Source: Amycolatopsis orientalis DSM 40040 = KCTC 9412 (GTDB lineage Bacteria > Actinomycetota > Actinomycetes > Mycobacteriales > Pseudonocardiaceae). From it: 64,000 nt of DNA. This document shows, piece by piece, positions 15,572 through 24,300 of this stretch. Numbering within the stretch: position 1 is the stretch's first letter; each line of letters starts with the position of its first letter. A program made the position numbers and the translations under genes. The notes under the pieces are model-generated. The model had not been told where the DNA came from and ran no database searches. It saw only the letters and a list, made by a program, of their open reading frames with translations. The stretch lies in contig NZ_ASJB01000044.1 in NCBI RefSeq assembly GCF_000478275.1, forward strand, positions 62,001 through 126,000, given 5' to 3'.

Positions 15572-16435
15572 TCAGCTGTCGCCGCTGGTGCCGGGCGAGT
15601 TGTTGTACGGATGCTCGCGAACCCAGCGATCGCCGTGGATAGCCCGCACGACACCTCCGGCGCTGTAGCCGCCGGCCAGCCATAGTTGGGTCAATCCGCC
15701 GGGGAGATCCGGTGCTTCGCTCGGGAGCGGGCCACCGAAGTAGAGGTTGTCGGTCACCGCGTAGCTGAACGCCGACATCCGCACCCACAAGAACAGGTGC
15801 CGGTCATTGTGGCCGTCCTTGCCGAGCTTGGTCAGCTTCGACTGCATCGTCGGCGACTCCAGGTGGATCGCGAGTTCGCCTGGCAGGAGCCGTTCGCCAC
15901 CATCGGCGAGCCCACCGACGCCATCGACCAGAACCCAGACCTCCGGTGGCCGCCCGGTGCTGCTGCGGGCGACATTGGCCGAGACTCCGGCATCGACGGC
16001 GTCAGTCACTGCGGAGCTGATCTGCCCAAGCAGGGCGGCCCCGTACAGCTGATCCAGCGAGGGCACGTCGTGCCTCTCGCACATCAGCAGCAGCGCGTCG
16101 ATGCCTTTGAGATCTTTCGGCGGGAAGTTTCGCGGCACGGTGACGATCCAGGTGCTGCGTAAGCCGTCCACCGTGTAACGCGTCTTCGTCCTATCGGCCA
16201 GGACCGCTGTGATCGCCGCCTCGGCCTGCGGGCCAATGGAGGAGATCTCCAGAACGCCTTCGCGCCCGTCGGGATAGTGCAGCAGCCCGTCGACGACGTT
16301 CTGCCGACCACCCAGGTCATAGGGCTCGACTCTTGCACCCAAGACGCGCTCAACGACCGCGAAGGCGACCTGCTCGTCACCGCGTTCCCGTGTCATCGCA
16401 CCAGTGTCGAGGTTAACGATCCGGCTGGCGAGCAC
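15572..16435 (-). CDS. Hypothetical soluble protein downstream of a pentapeptide gene
   Basis: The protein has 287 residues from GTG 16435, or 274 from ATG 16396. It opens with VAFAVVERVLGARVEPYDLG, then GLLHYPDGREGVLEISSIGP, which looks like a nuclease-style or phosphate-binding alpha/beta start but lacks a catalytic motif I can name. Later segments: RYTVDGLRSTWIVTVPRNFP, PPEVWVLVDGVGGLADGGER and HNDRHLFLWVRMSAFSYAV. The same frame stays open and coding-like back to the TGA of the pentapeptide gene at 16580-16582 (TADARLVDLDASVTEIAELS), with no start codon in between. The true N-terminus is therefore uncertain. It is probably one operon with the upstream gene. Confidence 0.55.
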   Translation of the reverse strand: MLASRIVNLDTGAMTRERGDEQVAFAVVERVLGARVEPYDLGGRQNVVDGLLHYPDGREGVLEISSIGPQAEAAITAVLADRTKTRYTVDGLRSTWIVTVPRNFPPKDLKGIDALLLMCERHDVPSLDQLYGAALLGQISSAVTDAVDAGVSANVARSSTGRPPEVWVLVDGVGGLADGGERLLPGELAIHLESPTMQSKLTKLGKDGHNDRHLFLWVRMSAFSYAVTDNLYFGGPLPSEAPDLPGGLTQLWLAGGYSAGGVVRAIHGDRWVREHPYNNSPGTSGDS

Positions 16436-16579
16436 GCCTGTCGGGAGTCGTTGGCGAGCTTGCGGAGACGACGGGACGTCGGCCGGGGTCAGCTCGGACA
16501 GCTCAGCGATCTCGGTGACGCTGGCATCGAGATCGACGAGGCGGGCGTCGGCGGTCGGCCAGCGTCGTCGACCCAGTTG

Positions 16580-18697
16580 TCAGCGTTTGACCCTGGCGCG
16601 GATGGCGAGAAGCGCGAGCGCGATAAGCAGAGGGCCGAGGAAGCGTCCCATCATCACGGTCCAGGTCCCGGTGGAAGTGAGCTTCTGACCGGCGTCCCGA
16701 AAGACCACTGAGCCGATGGCGGTCTGCACTGCCTTACCTGCCCGATCCCAGGTCCATCGCTGGCCAATTGCGGGCAACGCAAGTGGGGACTCGTTGACTT
16801 GCAAGGTGACAGTTTGAGGTGAGGCTGCGGCACCCTGCGGCAGAACGCCGGTGATTTGCTGGGAAGAGTTTACTGCGGGTAGCCCGAAGCTCATTAACAG
16901 GATGGTGATGGTTGCAACGAGGACGGCGAGTGCGGTGACGGCGCGGAATGCTCGCTGCCCGTATCCAGAAACCAGCCAATAAGCCGTAAGTACGACTCTG
17001 TCACGGAAAGGACCGCCGTGCCGACGGGCTTCCATCTCGCCATAGTAGAAGTCGCCGGCTCCAGCCTCATCTTTGCCATCCTCCAAGGCTTTTCGCAGCG
17101 ATCGATAAACTGCGGCCAGCCGTTGCGAACCGATGTCGAGATGGCTATCGTCATCGCTGAGTGGATGCGGCTGCCAGCCGACCGTCTTGGCCTTGGCGCC
17201 GGGCTTCTTGCAACGCCAATCATGCTCCTCAGCGAGAACGTCGCGGCGGGTCCATCGCCAAACCGATGGCCACGCCCACCCCGTTTGCCAGCCAGATGGC
17301 GGACGGTGGAAATGGCTCTGTCCCTCGATACGGAGTTTGTCGAGGTGGTGGGCACCGGCGAATCTGCACCACCGCAGGTCGACATCGGTCAATATCAGTT
17401 CGGATACGTCGGTCGCCTGCAAGGACACCAGGCTAGGCTCCCATTGACCGACTAGTTGGAAACCCACGCCACTTCGCGGCGCCTCTCGATAGATGGTGCC
17501 ACCCTTCTGCGATGTGGGCGCGTTCTCGGCTTGCGGGATGGTCGGACGGTTAACCTGGGGGAAGGAGTGCACTTGCCCCTGCAAGGACGACGGCCCCCCG
17601 AAAAACACGCGCTGGAGACTGACGACTGCATGACGCAGGCGCAATGCCACCCCGTCTTCGAACCGGGCGCCATCGCAAGAGACCCAGTCAGCATCGACCT
17701 CCACGACGGCGGATCGAGAAAGTATCACATCGTCGAGAACAAGCTCTCCCGCACTTAACGGACCTAGCTTGGAGGCGACCTCAAACCTACCACCGGTAAA
17801 TGTAGCCTTCCTCGCAACGTGTACCTGGGCAAAATCGAGGTATCCATTGAACTTGGCGTGGTCGAATCGGACTCCGCTACCGAACTGCGCGTTTCTAAAC
17901 TCGGCGGCATGGTCAAAACGTGCACCAATAAAGCCTGTATATTTTTCGAATTGGGAGCCTTCAAACAAAGCAAGTCCACTAAACCACACATCTGAAAAGA
18001 TTGCACCACCGAGGAATCGGACGTCTCGAAACGTGCTATTTCCACCAAACCAGACGTCCTCGAAGTCTATGTCCCCGTCCTCAGTTCGAGCGCCAGTGAA
18101 CGTTGTGTCCCCGCCGAATCGGGCGTGCTGAAAGGTGGCACCACTAACAAAGTTCGTGTGATCAAACCTGGCTTCGCCATTGAAGCGGGTGTCGTCGAAG
18201 TCTGGGAGTCTACTAAAATACGCGAATTGAATATCAGTTAATCCATCGAATGTGGCGTTGCAGAAACTTACCTGCCCATCGAATTGTGCGTTAACAATCC
18301 GCACATCCTTGTCGAAACGTGCGGAAGCAAAATTGACTGATCCAGTAAAGGTTACGTCGGGAAGCCAAACTTTCTCGACAAAATGTGCGCGGGCGCAGTC
18401 TAGAGAGCCGAATCGTATGCCGCCCGCTGGCGCGTCGGGAGAAGGCGCGGCGAAAACTTGGGCAATTTGTGCAAGCAGGTCTTCGTTGAACGTGGTGCCA
18501 CGTGCGTCGAGATCCGCACCCGGCCCAAGAGTGCTTAGAAACTCCTGGAGTTGATCGCGATGAAGGTGTGCCAGGCACTGCTCAAACCCAGAGACTTTCA
18601 CCCCAGGACATGATACGTCGGAGCCATTTCGCGCCTGGCAAGTCGGCCAGGGTGGGTCACGATCAAGCCAATTGGTCGCCGAAGATGGTCCTGACAT
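16580..18697 (-). CDS. Large pentapeptide-repeat membrane protein
   Basis: The protein has 705 residues. Residues 15-55 carry a small Cys/His segment (PPWPTCQARNGSDVSCPGVK, FEQCLAHLHRDQ). Residues 95-320 are about 40 pentapeptide repeats (VNFASARFDKDVRIVNAQF, ATFQHARFGGDTTFTGARTE), forming a beta helix. Residues 490-600 include YRSLRKALEDGKDEAGAGDF followed by YYGEMEARRHGG, a conserved signature of this actinomycete family. It is followed by membrane helices (AYWLVSGYGQRAFRAVTALA, VLVATITILLMSFGLPAVNS) and a last span (GRFLGPLLIALALLAIRARV). The C-terminal membrane part resembles a two-helix channel-like module. The role is unknown. The start is ATG 18697. The base composition (AT-richer, many A/T third positions) differs from its neighbours, which may point to transfer. 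Confidence 0.75.
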   Translation of the reverse strand: MSGPSSATNWLDRDPPWPTCQARNGSDVSCPGVKVSGFEQCLAHLHRDQLQEFLSTLGPGADLDARGTTFNEDLLAQIAQVFAAPSPDAPAGGIRFGSLDCARAHFVEKVWLPDVTFTGSVNFASARFDKDVRIVNAQFDGQVSFCNATFDGLTDIQFAYFSRLPDFDDTRFNGEARFDHTNFVSGATFQHARFGGDTTFTGARTEDGDIDFEDVWFGGNSTFRDVRFLGGAIFSDVWFSGLALFEGSQFEKYTGFIGARFDHAAEFRNAQFGSGVRFDHAKFNGYLDFAQVHVARKATFTGGRFEVASKLGPLSAGELVLDDVILSRSAVVEVDADWVSCDGARFEDGVALRLRHAVVSLQRVFFGGPSSLQGQVHSFPQVNRPTIPQAENAPTSQKGGTIYREAPRSGVGFQLVGQWEPSLVSLQATDVSELILTDVDLRWCRFAGAHHLDKLRIEGQSHFHRPPSGWQTGWAWPSVWRWTRRDVLAEEHDWRCKKPGAKAKTVGWQPHPLSDDDSHLDIGSQRLAAVYRSLRKALEDGKDEAGAGDFYYGEMEARRHGGPFRDRVVLTAYWLVSGYGQRAFRAVTALAVLVATITILLMSFGLPAVNSSQQITGVLPQGAAASPQTVTLQVNESPLALPAIGQRWTWDRAGKAVQTAIGSVVFRDAGQKLTSTGTWTVMMGRFLGPLLIALALLAIRARVKR

Positions 18698-18835
18698 CGT
18701 GCTGTTCTATCACCCGAGCCCCCGGATCGGTCGAACTAGTCAACCGCCTTGGTGAACCAGTCGGCGGGCTGCCCCTGCTCGGTCACCGCGTTGCACCGCG
18801 CCGACCGACCCGGCGCCCTGGCGCTGGAGCAGAGC

Positions 18836-19637
18836 GTGGTGACGCTAAACGCGCCCGAGCTGGCCGAGACCGGGCTGCTCGAGGTGGACGAGTTCGCGGC
18901 CGAGGCCGGGATCGCCGCCTCGACCCTGCGCGCCTACATCGCCCGCGACGAAGCCGCCATCCCCGCGCCCCAGGCCAGCGATGGCGGCCGCAAACGCTGG
19001 CCCCGTCCCGTCGTCACCGACTGGCTCGAACAACGCCGCCGCGACCCCGGCAGCGCCACGGCCGCTCTCCCCGGCGCTGCGGAACCTGTGGGACAGGCTC
19101 ACCGGCATGCTGCTGCGAGAGCTGTGGGAACAGCCCGCCGGCCGTCGACGCTGGGCCCGGCCCTTCCGAAACGAGCCCGCGGCGAAGGACCTGGCCCAAC
19201 AACTCGGCTGGGTCGCGACTGTCAACGCCGACGCCGCCATCCCCGTCTATGACCTGGCCTGGATGATCGAGCAGGGCGTGCTGTGGGAGTTGCAGCGCTA
19301 TCAGCGCACGACCTCCACGAACGGCCAGATCAGCCTCATGCCCCAGACCGGCCACGCGCTTGGCTGGTTCGTTGAGCAGGCACCCGGCCGGGTAGCGGGC
19401 CTCCTTGGTGCCAGAATCCGCGACGCCGATGCGATCTTGGAAATCCCGGCCGAGGTGGTCGAGAAGTCGCTGCGCAACTCCCTCATGCTCGACGGCGGCA
19501 TGACAGAGGCGCGCGTGGAACGACCGCGAGTCCGTCGACGGCCTCAGCCTCCGCAGCAAGGCGCGGGCGGCCAGGACGACCGGGGCCGCAGGGAGGCGAG
19601 TGCCCACGCCGGCGCCTCGCTTCCCTGCGGCTGGTGA
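18836..19637 (+). pseudogene. DNA-binding-type gene split by a frameshift
   Basis: From GTG 18836 (ribosome site GGAG, 6-base spacing) the first frame gives VVTLNAPELAETGLLEVDEF, AAEAGIAASTLRAYIARDEA and GGRKRWPRPVVTDWLEQRRR, a MerR/AlpA-like helix-turn-helix with an Arg-rich wing as found in actinomycete excisionase-type regulators. Near 19060 sense changes frame to PLSPALRNLWDRLTGMLLRE, WVATVNADAAIPVYDLAWMI and NGQISLMPQTGHALGWFVEQ, ending at TGA 19637. The two parts look like one protein of about 260 residues. Unless it is a sequencing slip in GC-rich DNA, the gene is dead. It could have been part of the recombinase-carrying element. Confidence 0.55.
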
Positions 19638-19638
19638 G

Positions 19639-19839
19639 TTAGTCGATCATCTTGTGCAGTGCGGCGGCGACGCCGACCGCGACGAGGATGGCAGCGGACT
19701 GGCCGGACGCCGCGTACGCCGAGGCGGCCGCGAGGGCGGAGATGACGCCGATCACCAGCCAGCGCAGCGGCAGCCGCCGGTTGGGGGCATCTCCGCCCGA
19801 CGGGGTCTGCGAGCTGCCCGAAGGCCGTACTGTGGTCAT
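19639..19839 (-). CDS. Small two-span membrane protein
   Basis: The protein has 66 residues starting at ATG 19839 with AGGAAG 7 bases upstream. After a polar N-terminus (about 24 residues) come two hydrophobic segments, LPLRWLVIGVISALAAASAY and QSAAILVAVGVAAALHKMI. Such short membrane proteins are common in actinomycete integrative elements. It is tail-to-tail with the broken DNA-binding gene, one base apart, and divergent from the gene at 20086. Role unknown. Confidence 0.55.
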   Translation of the reverse strand: MTTVRPSGSSQTPSGGDAPNRRLPLRWLVIGVISALAAASAYAASGQSAAILVAVGVAAALHKMID

Positions 19840-19989
19840 GAGCCCTACTTCCTGTTGCGGGTCGTGGAGTTCTCCGGGCGGCCTCCGGGTACCAGCCGGG
19901 GGCCGCCCATTTCCTCGAAAACCTGCTCTGCGCTGGCCTTCGACATCATCTTGCACAGGTTCGCGGGCAGGTGGGTGTAGAGTGGGGAT

Positions 19990-20062
19990 ACGTCTTGATC
20001 CGCCAGTGAGCCAGGTAGCCGATGACCATACGAACAGCGGGCTTTCTGGCGGGTCAAGACGT
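19990..20062. promoter_or_regulatory. Long inverted repeat in a divergent promoter region
   Basis: Arms of 17 bases, ACGTCTTGATCCGCCAG at 19990-20006 and CTGGCGGGTCAAGACGT at 20046-20062, are reverse complements with a single mismatch, separated by 39 bases. The right arm ends 23 bases before the start codon of the gene at 20086. The left gene starts at 19839. The pair could be two half-sites of an operator or form a hairpin in the leader RNA. Confidence 0.55.
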
Positions 20063-20085
20063 TCATTTCAGCAAGGAGAAAGATC

Positions 20086-21102
20086 TTGGAAGATTTTTTC
20101 CTTCTCACACCTCGTAGTCCGAATGCAGCGGAACGTGTCCAGCTCGGACGTCGACTGATCCGGCTTCAGACCATGCGCAAGTCGATCGCTCAGGCCACCG
20201 ACAACATGGCAAGCCTCGGGGCGAGGAAGCCAAAGCTGACCACCGTGCTCATCCGACGACGGTTCGTCCGCCGGAGTGAGCCCGCCCCGGGGGAATTCTC
20301 GGACCGCTCGCTTCCGCCCCCGTCCCTTCGGCCCCCGTCCACCCGGATCATGAGCCCGCGGGGTGCCGCACTGCGGTTCTACCTGACCGCGCTGTTCGAG
20401 GCCCAGACCTCAGCGGCCAGGGCCGACTCGCACCCGGTCAGCAAACGCCCACTACGGGGAACCCACGACGACACCGGGTGGGATGACCTGCTCGCCTCGC
20501 CCTCGCAGGACACCAGCGGCAACGTCTACATGACCGTTGCCGCGAAGAAGCGCCGCCAGCTCCACGCGACACTCGACCGTCTCCACCAGGAGGAACTGGT
20601 CGCGCTGCCCAACATCGACGCCGGTTCGAACAAGTACGAGGCCTTCGAGCTGATGGATGAAGGGGGCCGACGCGACCAGGGACCCAACGACGTCTACCGG
20701 CTGCCGAAGGCCGATGACAAGGCAGCCTTCGGGCTCCCGGTCTCGTTCTTCACCCAGGGCTGGGTCCACTGCCTCGAGGACACCGAGCTCGCGTTCGTCC
20801 TGATGATCGCCTCGCTCGGTGCCCTCACCGACGAGGTGAAGATCGAGGGCCGCGAGCGCCTCCTGCGCTATGGCCTGGGCCGCGACGCCTACGAGGCGCA
20901 CATCATGCTCAACCGCCTCGGCCTGCTGGACGTCCGGCCGGACCCCAGCAGATACGCCGATGGCAAGATCCAGGGGTACAGCGGCCCGAGCGACGCCCAC
21001 CTCCACAGCTTCAAGCTCCTGCCGGACGGGTTCGAGAAACCCGCCTACCGTGCCGTGCTGACCGCGATCGGCGAAGCCCTTGACCAAGCCGACGATGCCT
21101 GA
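20086..21102 (+). CDS. Winged-helix-like protein, possible element maintenance gene
   Basis: The protein has 338 residues. The start is TTG 20086 because AAGGAGA sits 6 bases upstream and no ATG or GTG fits. Residues 20-45 are basic and helical (GRRLIRLQTMRKSIAQATDN). Residues 85-165 (SPRGAALRFYLTALFEAQ, YMTVAAKKRRQLHATLDRLH then QEELVALPNIDAG) have the helix-helix-wing layout of replication or plasmid-maintenance proteins. Residues 205-290 repeat the theme (ELAFVLMIASLGALTDEVKI, LRYGLGRDAYEAHIMLNRLG). Two winged-helix-like units in one chain recall initiators, but no catalytic motif is present. The inverted repeat just upstream suggests self-regulation. The family is unconfirmed. Confidence 0.6.
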   Translation: MEDFFLLTPRSPNAAERVQLGRRLIRLQTMRKSIAQATDNMASLGARKPKLTTVLIRRRFVRRSEPAPGEFSDRSLPPPSLRPPSTRIMSPRGAALRFYLTALFEAQTSAARADSHPVSKRPLRGTHDDTGWDDLLASPSQDTSGNVYMTVAAKKRRQLHATLDRLHQEELVALPNIDAGSNKYEAFELMDEGGRRDQGPNDVYRLPKADDKAAFGLPVSFFTQGWVHCLEDTELAFVLMIASLGALTDEVKIEGRERLLRYGLGRDAYEAHIMLNRLGLLDVRPDPSRYADGKIQGYSGPSDAHLHSFKLLPDGFEKPAYRAVLTAIGEALDQADDA

Positions 21103-21285
21103 GGGGTTGAGTAGCGGCGATGACCCGTGGGCGAGATCGCCGCGAGCTTCACCGCCCCGCCGGACGGCCACGACGGTTCAGCCTGACCGCCGTCCTCGCG
21201 GGGCGCCCCATTGCCGCACCGCGGACGCGTGCCGGATTGCTCGGCCGACCGGAGCCCGGCTGCTAAGACCCGTGTCGCCTGGGGA

Positions 21286-21923
21286 CTATGCCGCAGTCCC
21301 TGCGGGGGCGCGGACCTGGCACGCCGCGGTCATGTCGTTGCCGGTGACGACGAACCTTTCCAGGCCCAGGTCGGCGGCGAGCTTGGCCACGCCGGGGATC
21401 CGGTCGGCGGCTTTGGCGTGGACGAGCAGGCCCGGCTCGTGATGCCACCGGGCGTCGCTGTCGCGCAGGATCCGCACCGAGCACAACCGGACCGGCCAGG
21501 CGCGGGTCCCGGGGACGTCGTCGACGAGCCGGAGGCGGGTGGGACGTGCCGGGTGCACCGGCGCGTCGGGGTGGTAGCCGCGGCGCAGGCCGAGCGGGAT
21601 CACAAGCCCCGGCATCGGTTTGGCGGGCGGCGGCGCCAGCCGGTCGCCGCCGTGAGCAGGTCCACCAGATCCTCGTAGCGGGACACGTCCGGCGTCCCGA
21701 ACAGCGCGCTCGGATCCCGTAACAACATGATTTCGGTGACGTCGCCGGCGCTGCCCCGCACCGCGGCCGTGATCGGCATATCCCGTATGCGCGCGGCGGT
21801 TTCCAGCTTCCCGCATACCTCGTCGTAGGGATCCAAGGGAACTTGCAGGCGGCAGCACCACGCGTCCATCGCGATTGCCCACACCGCGTACCGGCCTGCC
21901 GTCGAGGTGGTCATGCTGATCAT
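21286..21923 (-). pseudogene. Frameshifted gene for an alpha/beta protein
   Basis: From ATG 21923 the frame gives STAGRYAVWAIAMDAWCCRL, LDPYDEVCGKLETAARIRDM, PITAAVRGSAGDVTEIMLLR, DPSALFGTPDVSRYEDLVDL and LTAATGWR. Near 21640 sense switches frame to LAPPPAKPMPGLVIPLGLRR, RLRLVDDVPGTRAWPVRLCS and LAADLGLERFVVTGNDMTAA, ending at TGA 21286. A joined product would be about 212 residues. Neither half alone is complete. The family is not recognised. Confidence 0.5.
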
Positions 21924-22064
21924 CGTCGGCGAACGCGGCCCGGCAGTACATGACAAAAACTGGACAGCACCAGCCCTGCTTGACACCGGCCGCCCCGGAC
22001 GCGGTGAATCGCCCACGGCGAGGGAAACGAAGCGGGGTGCCGAGGTCCCCGCTTCAGCATCCGC

Positions 22065-22518
22065 TCAGCCGCGAGGCATCCGGCTGACGGCATCGGCATG
22101 GCCGTCCAAGGCGGCGCGCAAGCTATCCATCGCGTCGGCGTGCTCGGCGAGCATCTTGGTTGTGCTCGGCGAGCGCCTTGGTGTGTTTGGTCAGTGCCTC
22201 GAGCTGCAGGGCGGCCTGGTCGTGACCGTGGCGCAACTCGCTGTGGATCGCCTGGAGTGCCATGAGTTGAGCGCTGGCGATCTTCTCGGAACGTGGCCAC
22301 GCGGCCATCTCGTCGGCAGTGGCATGGTTTTCCAGCTCATCGGCCTCGTGGCTGACGAACCTGGCCAGCGCATCCGCGACCTCACGGTCGCTCTCACGGT
22401 CGTTCGGGCCGGGCGCAGCTGGAGTAGTCGTCACGAAACCGACTGTAGCGAGAGTGCCCTCATCGCGGCCTGGTCTTTCGGTGACCTGGCTACGGGCATG
22501 TTGCCTCGCCAGGCTCAT
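22065..22518 (-). pseudogene. Frameshifted coiled-coil gene
   Basis: The main frame reads EVADALARFVSHEADELENH, ATADEMAAWPRSEKIASAQL and MALQAIHSELRHGHDQAALQ, then LEALTKHTKALAEHN. Right after this (near 22155) sense shifts to MLAEHADAMDSLRAALDGHA and DAVSRMPRG before TGA at 22065-22067. The shift lies inside a local repeat of the helix motif (KALAEHN, then MLAEHAD), where slippage is easy. The product would be an all-helical coiled coil. The start is uncertain (ATG 22518 or a GTG near 22432). Confidence 0.45.
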
Positions 22519-22747
22519 CGAAGGTTCGGAGAACGATCGACCTGTTGACCGACCCGACCGGTGTCAAGCACATCGCAGGCTCTGCACAGGTGAACGTCCA
22601 GGACGTCGGCGTGAGTCGCCTCGACGACGGTCGCCCCGCGTCCGCCGCATTCCCGGCAGTGGCGCCGACCACGAGAACGGGTCAGGTTCCGCCACGTGAA
22701 GGCAACCAGCGCGCCGCCGCCAGCCAAGCGAGGGTGCGCTTCTGCAT
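22515..22747 (-). pseudogene. Small zinc-ribbon gene, probably frameshifted near its start
   Basis: ATG 22747 starts MQKRTLAWLAAA, but a shift within a GGC-repeat run is needed to enter the frame LVAFTWRNLTRSRGRRHCRE, CGGRGATVVEATHADVLDVH and LCRACDVLDTGRVGQQVDRS. Two Cys-x-x-Cys pairs (CREC and CRAC), 24 residues apart, are typical of a zinc ribbon. Without the shift, the ribbon frame has only an implausible upstream start. It overlaps the end of the coiled-coil gene region by 4 bases. Confidence 0.45.
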
Positions 22748-22852
22748 GACGAGCACAGTAGCGCTGCGGCGCAAGGAATGTGTCGTTCGGCAGATCCGCG
22801 TACACCTCGGTGCAGACCGTGACACATGCCCACTGGCCGTGGACTCGGCGTG

Positions 22853-23160
22853 TTACGCCGGGGAGCTGGTCGTGTGCGGCGTCGGCGGCGGCGCAGTCGC
22901 GCTACACCGGGTTGAGTGGGACCAACCTCCGAGAACGTTCAAGGTTCGTTTCGTCGGTTCAGGTGCTTTCCAGATGGCGTGGTCGAGTTCCCAGGGGGTC
23001 CGGCCCAGCGCGGCTGCGGCCTCAGAGAGCAGCTGTCGCGCGACTAGGACATCGACGTGGCACCCGACTGTTAGACCCAGCCACCGCAGCACCTTCCGGT
23101 CCGGCTTCACCTGTTCGTCGGCGCCGGCCGCTACGCGAAGTGTGAAACGTGAGATCCCGG
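22853..23160 (-). pseudogene. C-terminal fragment of a larger protein
   Basis: The frame reads SRFTLRVAAGADEQVKPDRK, VLRWLGLTVGCHVDVLVARQ and LLSEAAAALGRTPWELDHAI followed by WKAP. The part ending PWELDHAIW looks like the C-terminal end of a helical DNA-glycosylase-like (HhH) or related family. The last residues (Ser/Thr/Pro-rich) run past the natural end. There is no start codon with a ribosome site. The 5' part collides with the end of the gene at 23170, so the rest of the gene has been lost. Confidence 0.45.
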
Positions 23161-23169
23161 GGGCGCATG

Positions 23170-24138
23170 TCAGAGGAATGCCTCGGCGAGAGCAGGAAGC
23201 GCGTCCGCGATGTTGCAGAGTTGGACGTGGGAAGCGTGTTCGGTGACGAAGTCGCGGAGCGGGATGTCCGTGGTTCCGTAGCGGGCTTCGAAGCGAGCGC
23301 GTTGGTGGCGTGAAGATCGTGAGAGCAGACCACTGACTGAGCTGCTGCTGGTGCGCAGGAATTTGATCGGCTCGGTTCCTGCGACCCAGAGTTCAGGGCG
23401 GCGTTCGTCATCATTTAGGGCGAGGTGGACGAGATCCTTGGTAAGGCCGCGTTTGCGCATCATGTTGCCGCCGGACCAGACGGCGACTTTGAACTCCGCG
23501 ACTCGTTTGTTGGTCTCGAGGTCGAACGGGCGTGACTGGTCGTTGCCTGGGCCGAGGGAGGGCCGGTTGGAGACGATTTCATCGTCCTCGAGGATGTGGG
23601 GCAGGGCGAGGGTGATGACGGTGGCGTGGATGACGTCGCTGACCCTGCCGACGTCGCGGCGGACGGTCAGTGCAGCGTGTAGCAGTTCTTCGGTCAGGCC
23701 GGCGGCCGCGGTGATGTCGGCCGCGGTGGTGCGGTCGGCGTTGAGCAGGTTGTGTTCGAGTGTGCTGATGCCGGTGGTGAGCGGGCCCGTGCGGAGGAAC
23801 GCGACCAGGGTTGCGAACGCGGCTCCTGCCTCCTCGACCGTCGGTCGATGTTCCGTCGTGGTGGGTTCGTTTCTTGCTGGTGGTCGTGGCGGCCTGCCAA
23901 CGGTGTTTGCTGTGCTGGTGGGGAATCCGAGCCTGTCGAACTGGTAGCGGGCGGTGTGTGAGGTGAAGGTGGCGCGGCTGATCCCGAGCACGGTTTCGAG
24001 GGCTTGCTTGACGGGGAAGCGGGTTTCTTAGATCTCGACCCAGTGAACCTGGACCGGCTCCGGCGTCTGTCCTCGAAGGCGGGCTTCCACGGTGGCTTGG
24101 TCGAGGTCGAAGTGGTCGCCGTTCAGTGTGAGCCGCAT
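23170..24138 (-). pseudogene. Gene with an early in-frame TAA stop
   Basis: A perfect AGGAGG ribosome site precedes ATG 24138, which starts MRLTLNGDHFDLDQATVEAR then LRGQTPEPVQVHWVEI. A TAA stop (24028-24030) follows, and the same frame continues ETRFPVKQALETVLGISRAT, FTSHTARYQFDRLGF and on to a 270-residue body (FATLVAFLRTGPLTTGISTL, RVAEFKVAVWSGGNMMRKRG, LVHLALNDDERRPELWVAGT). 'HWVEI-x-x-x-R-F-P-x-K-Q' reads as one continuous small DNA-binding-type domain of a family seen in actinomycetes, so the stop looks like a mutation. The body could still be made from GTG 23991. FKVAVW-x-G-G-N resembles a restriction-like core, but this is not firm. Confidence 0.5.
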
Positions 24139-24300
24139 GCTGACCTCCTGCTGCGCCTGATGACGACAAGTTGCGCCCCCACTCGGTCGGCGACCGAAGG
24201 GCTTCGCGTTACGCCGTCGCGGTGACCGTTGTCCAGCTGTCACCGGTCGCTGTGTAGTGGCCGGTCGCGGCACGCAGACGTGCTGGTATTCGGTCCGGTC

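Noticed and set aside
4381..24138. Treating all frameshifts as sequencing errors
   Set aside because: Very long frames elsewhere in the window are intact and the broken genes cluster with truncated ones; single cases in GC repeats (22515, 22065) remain open.
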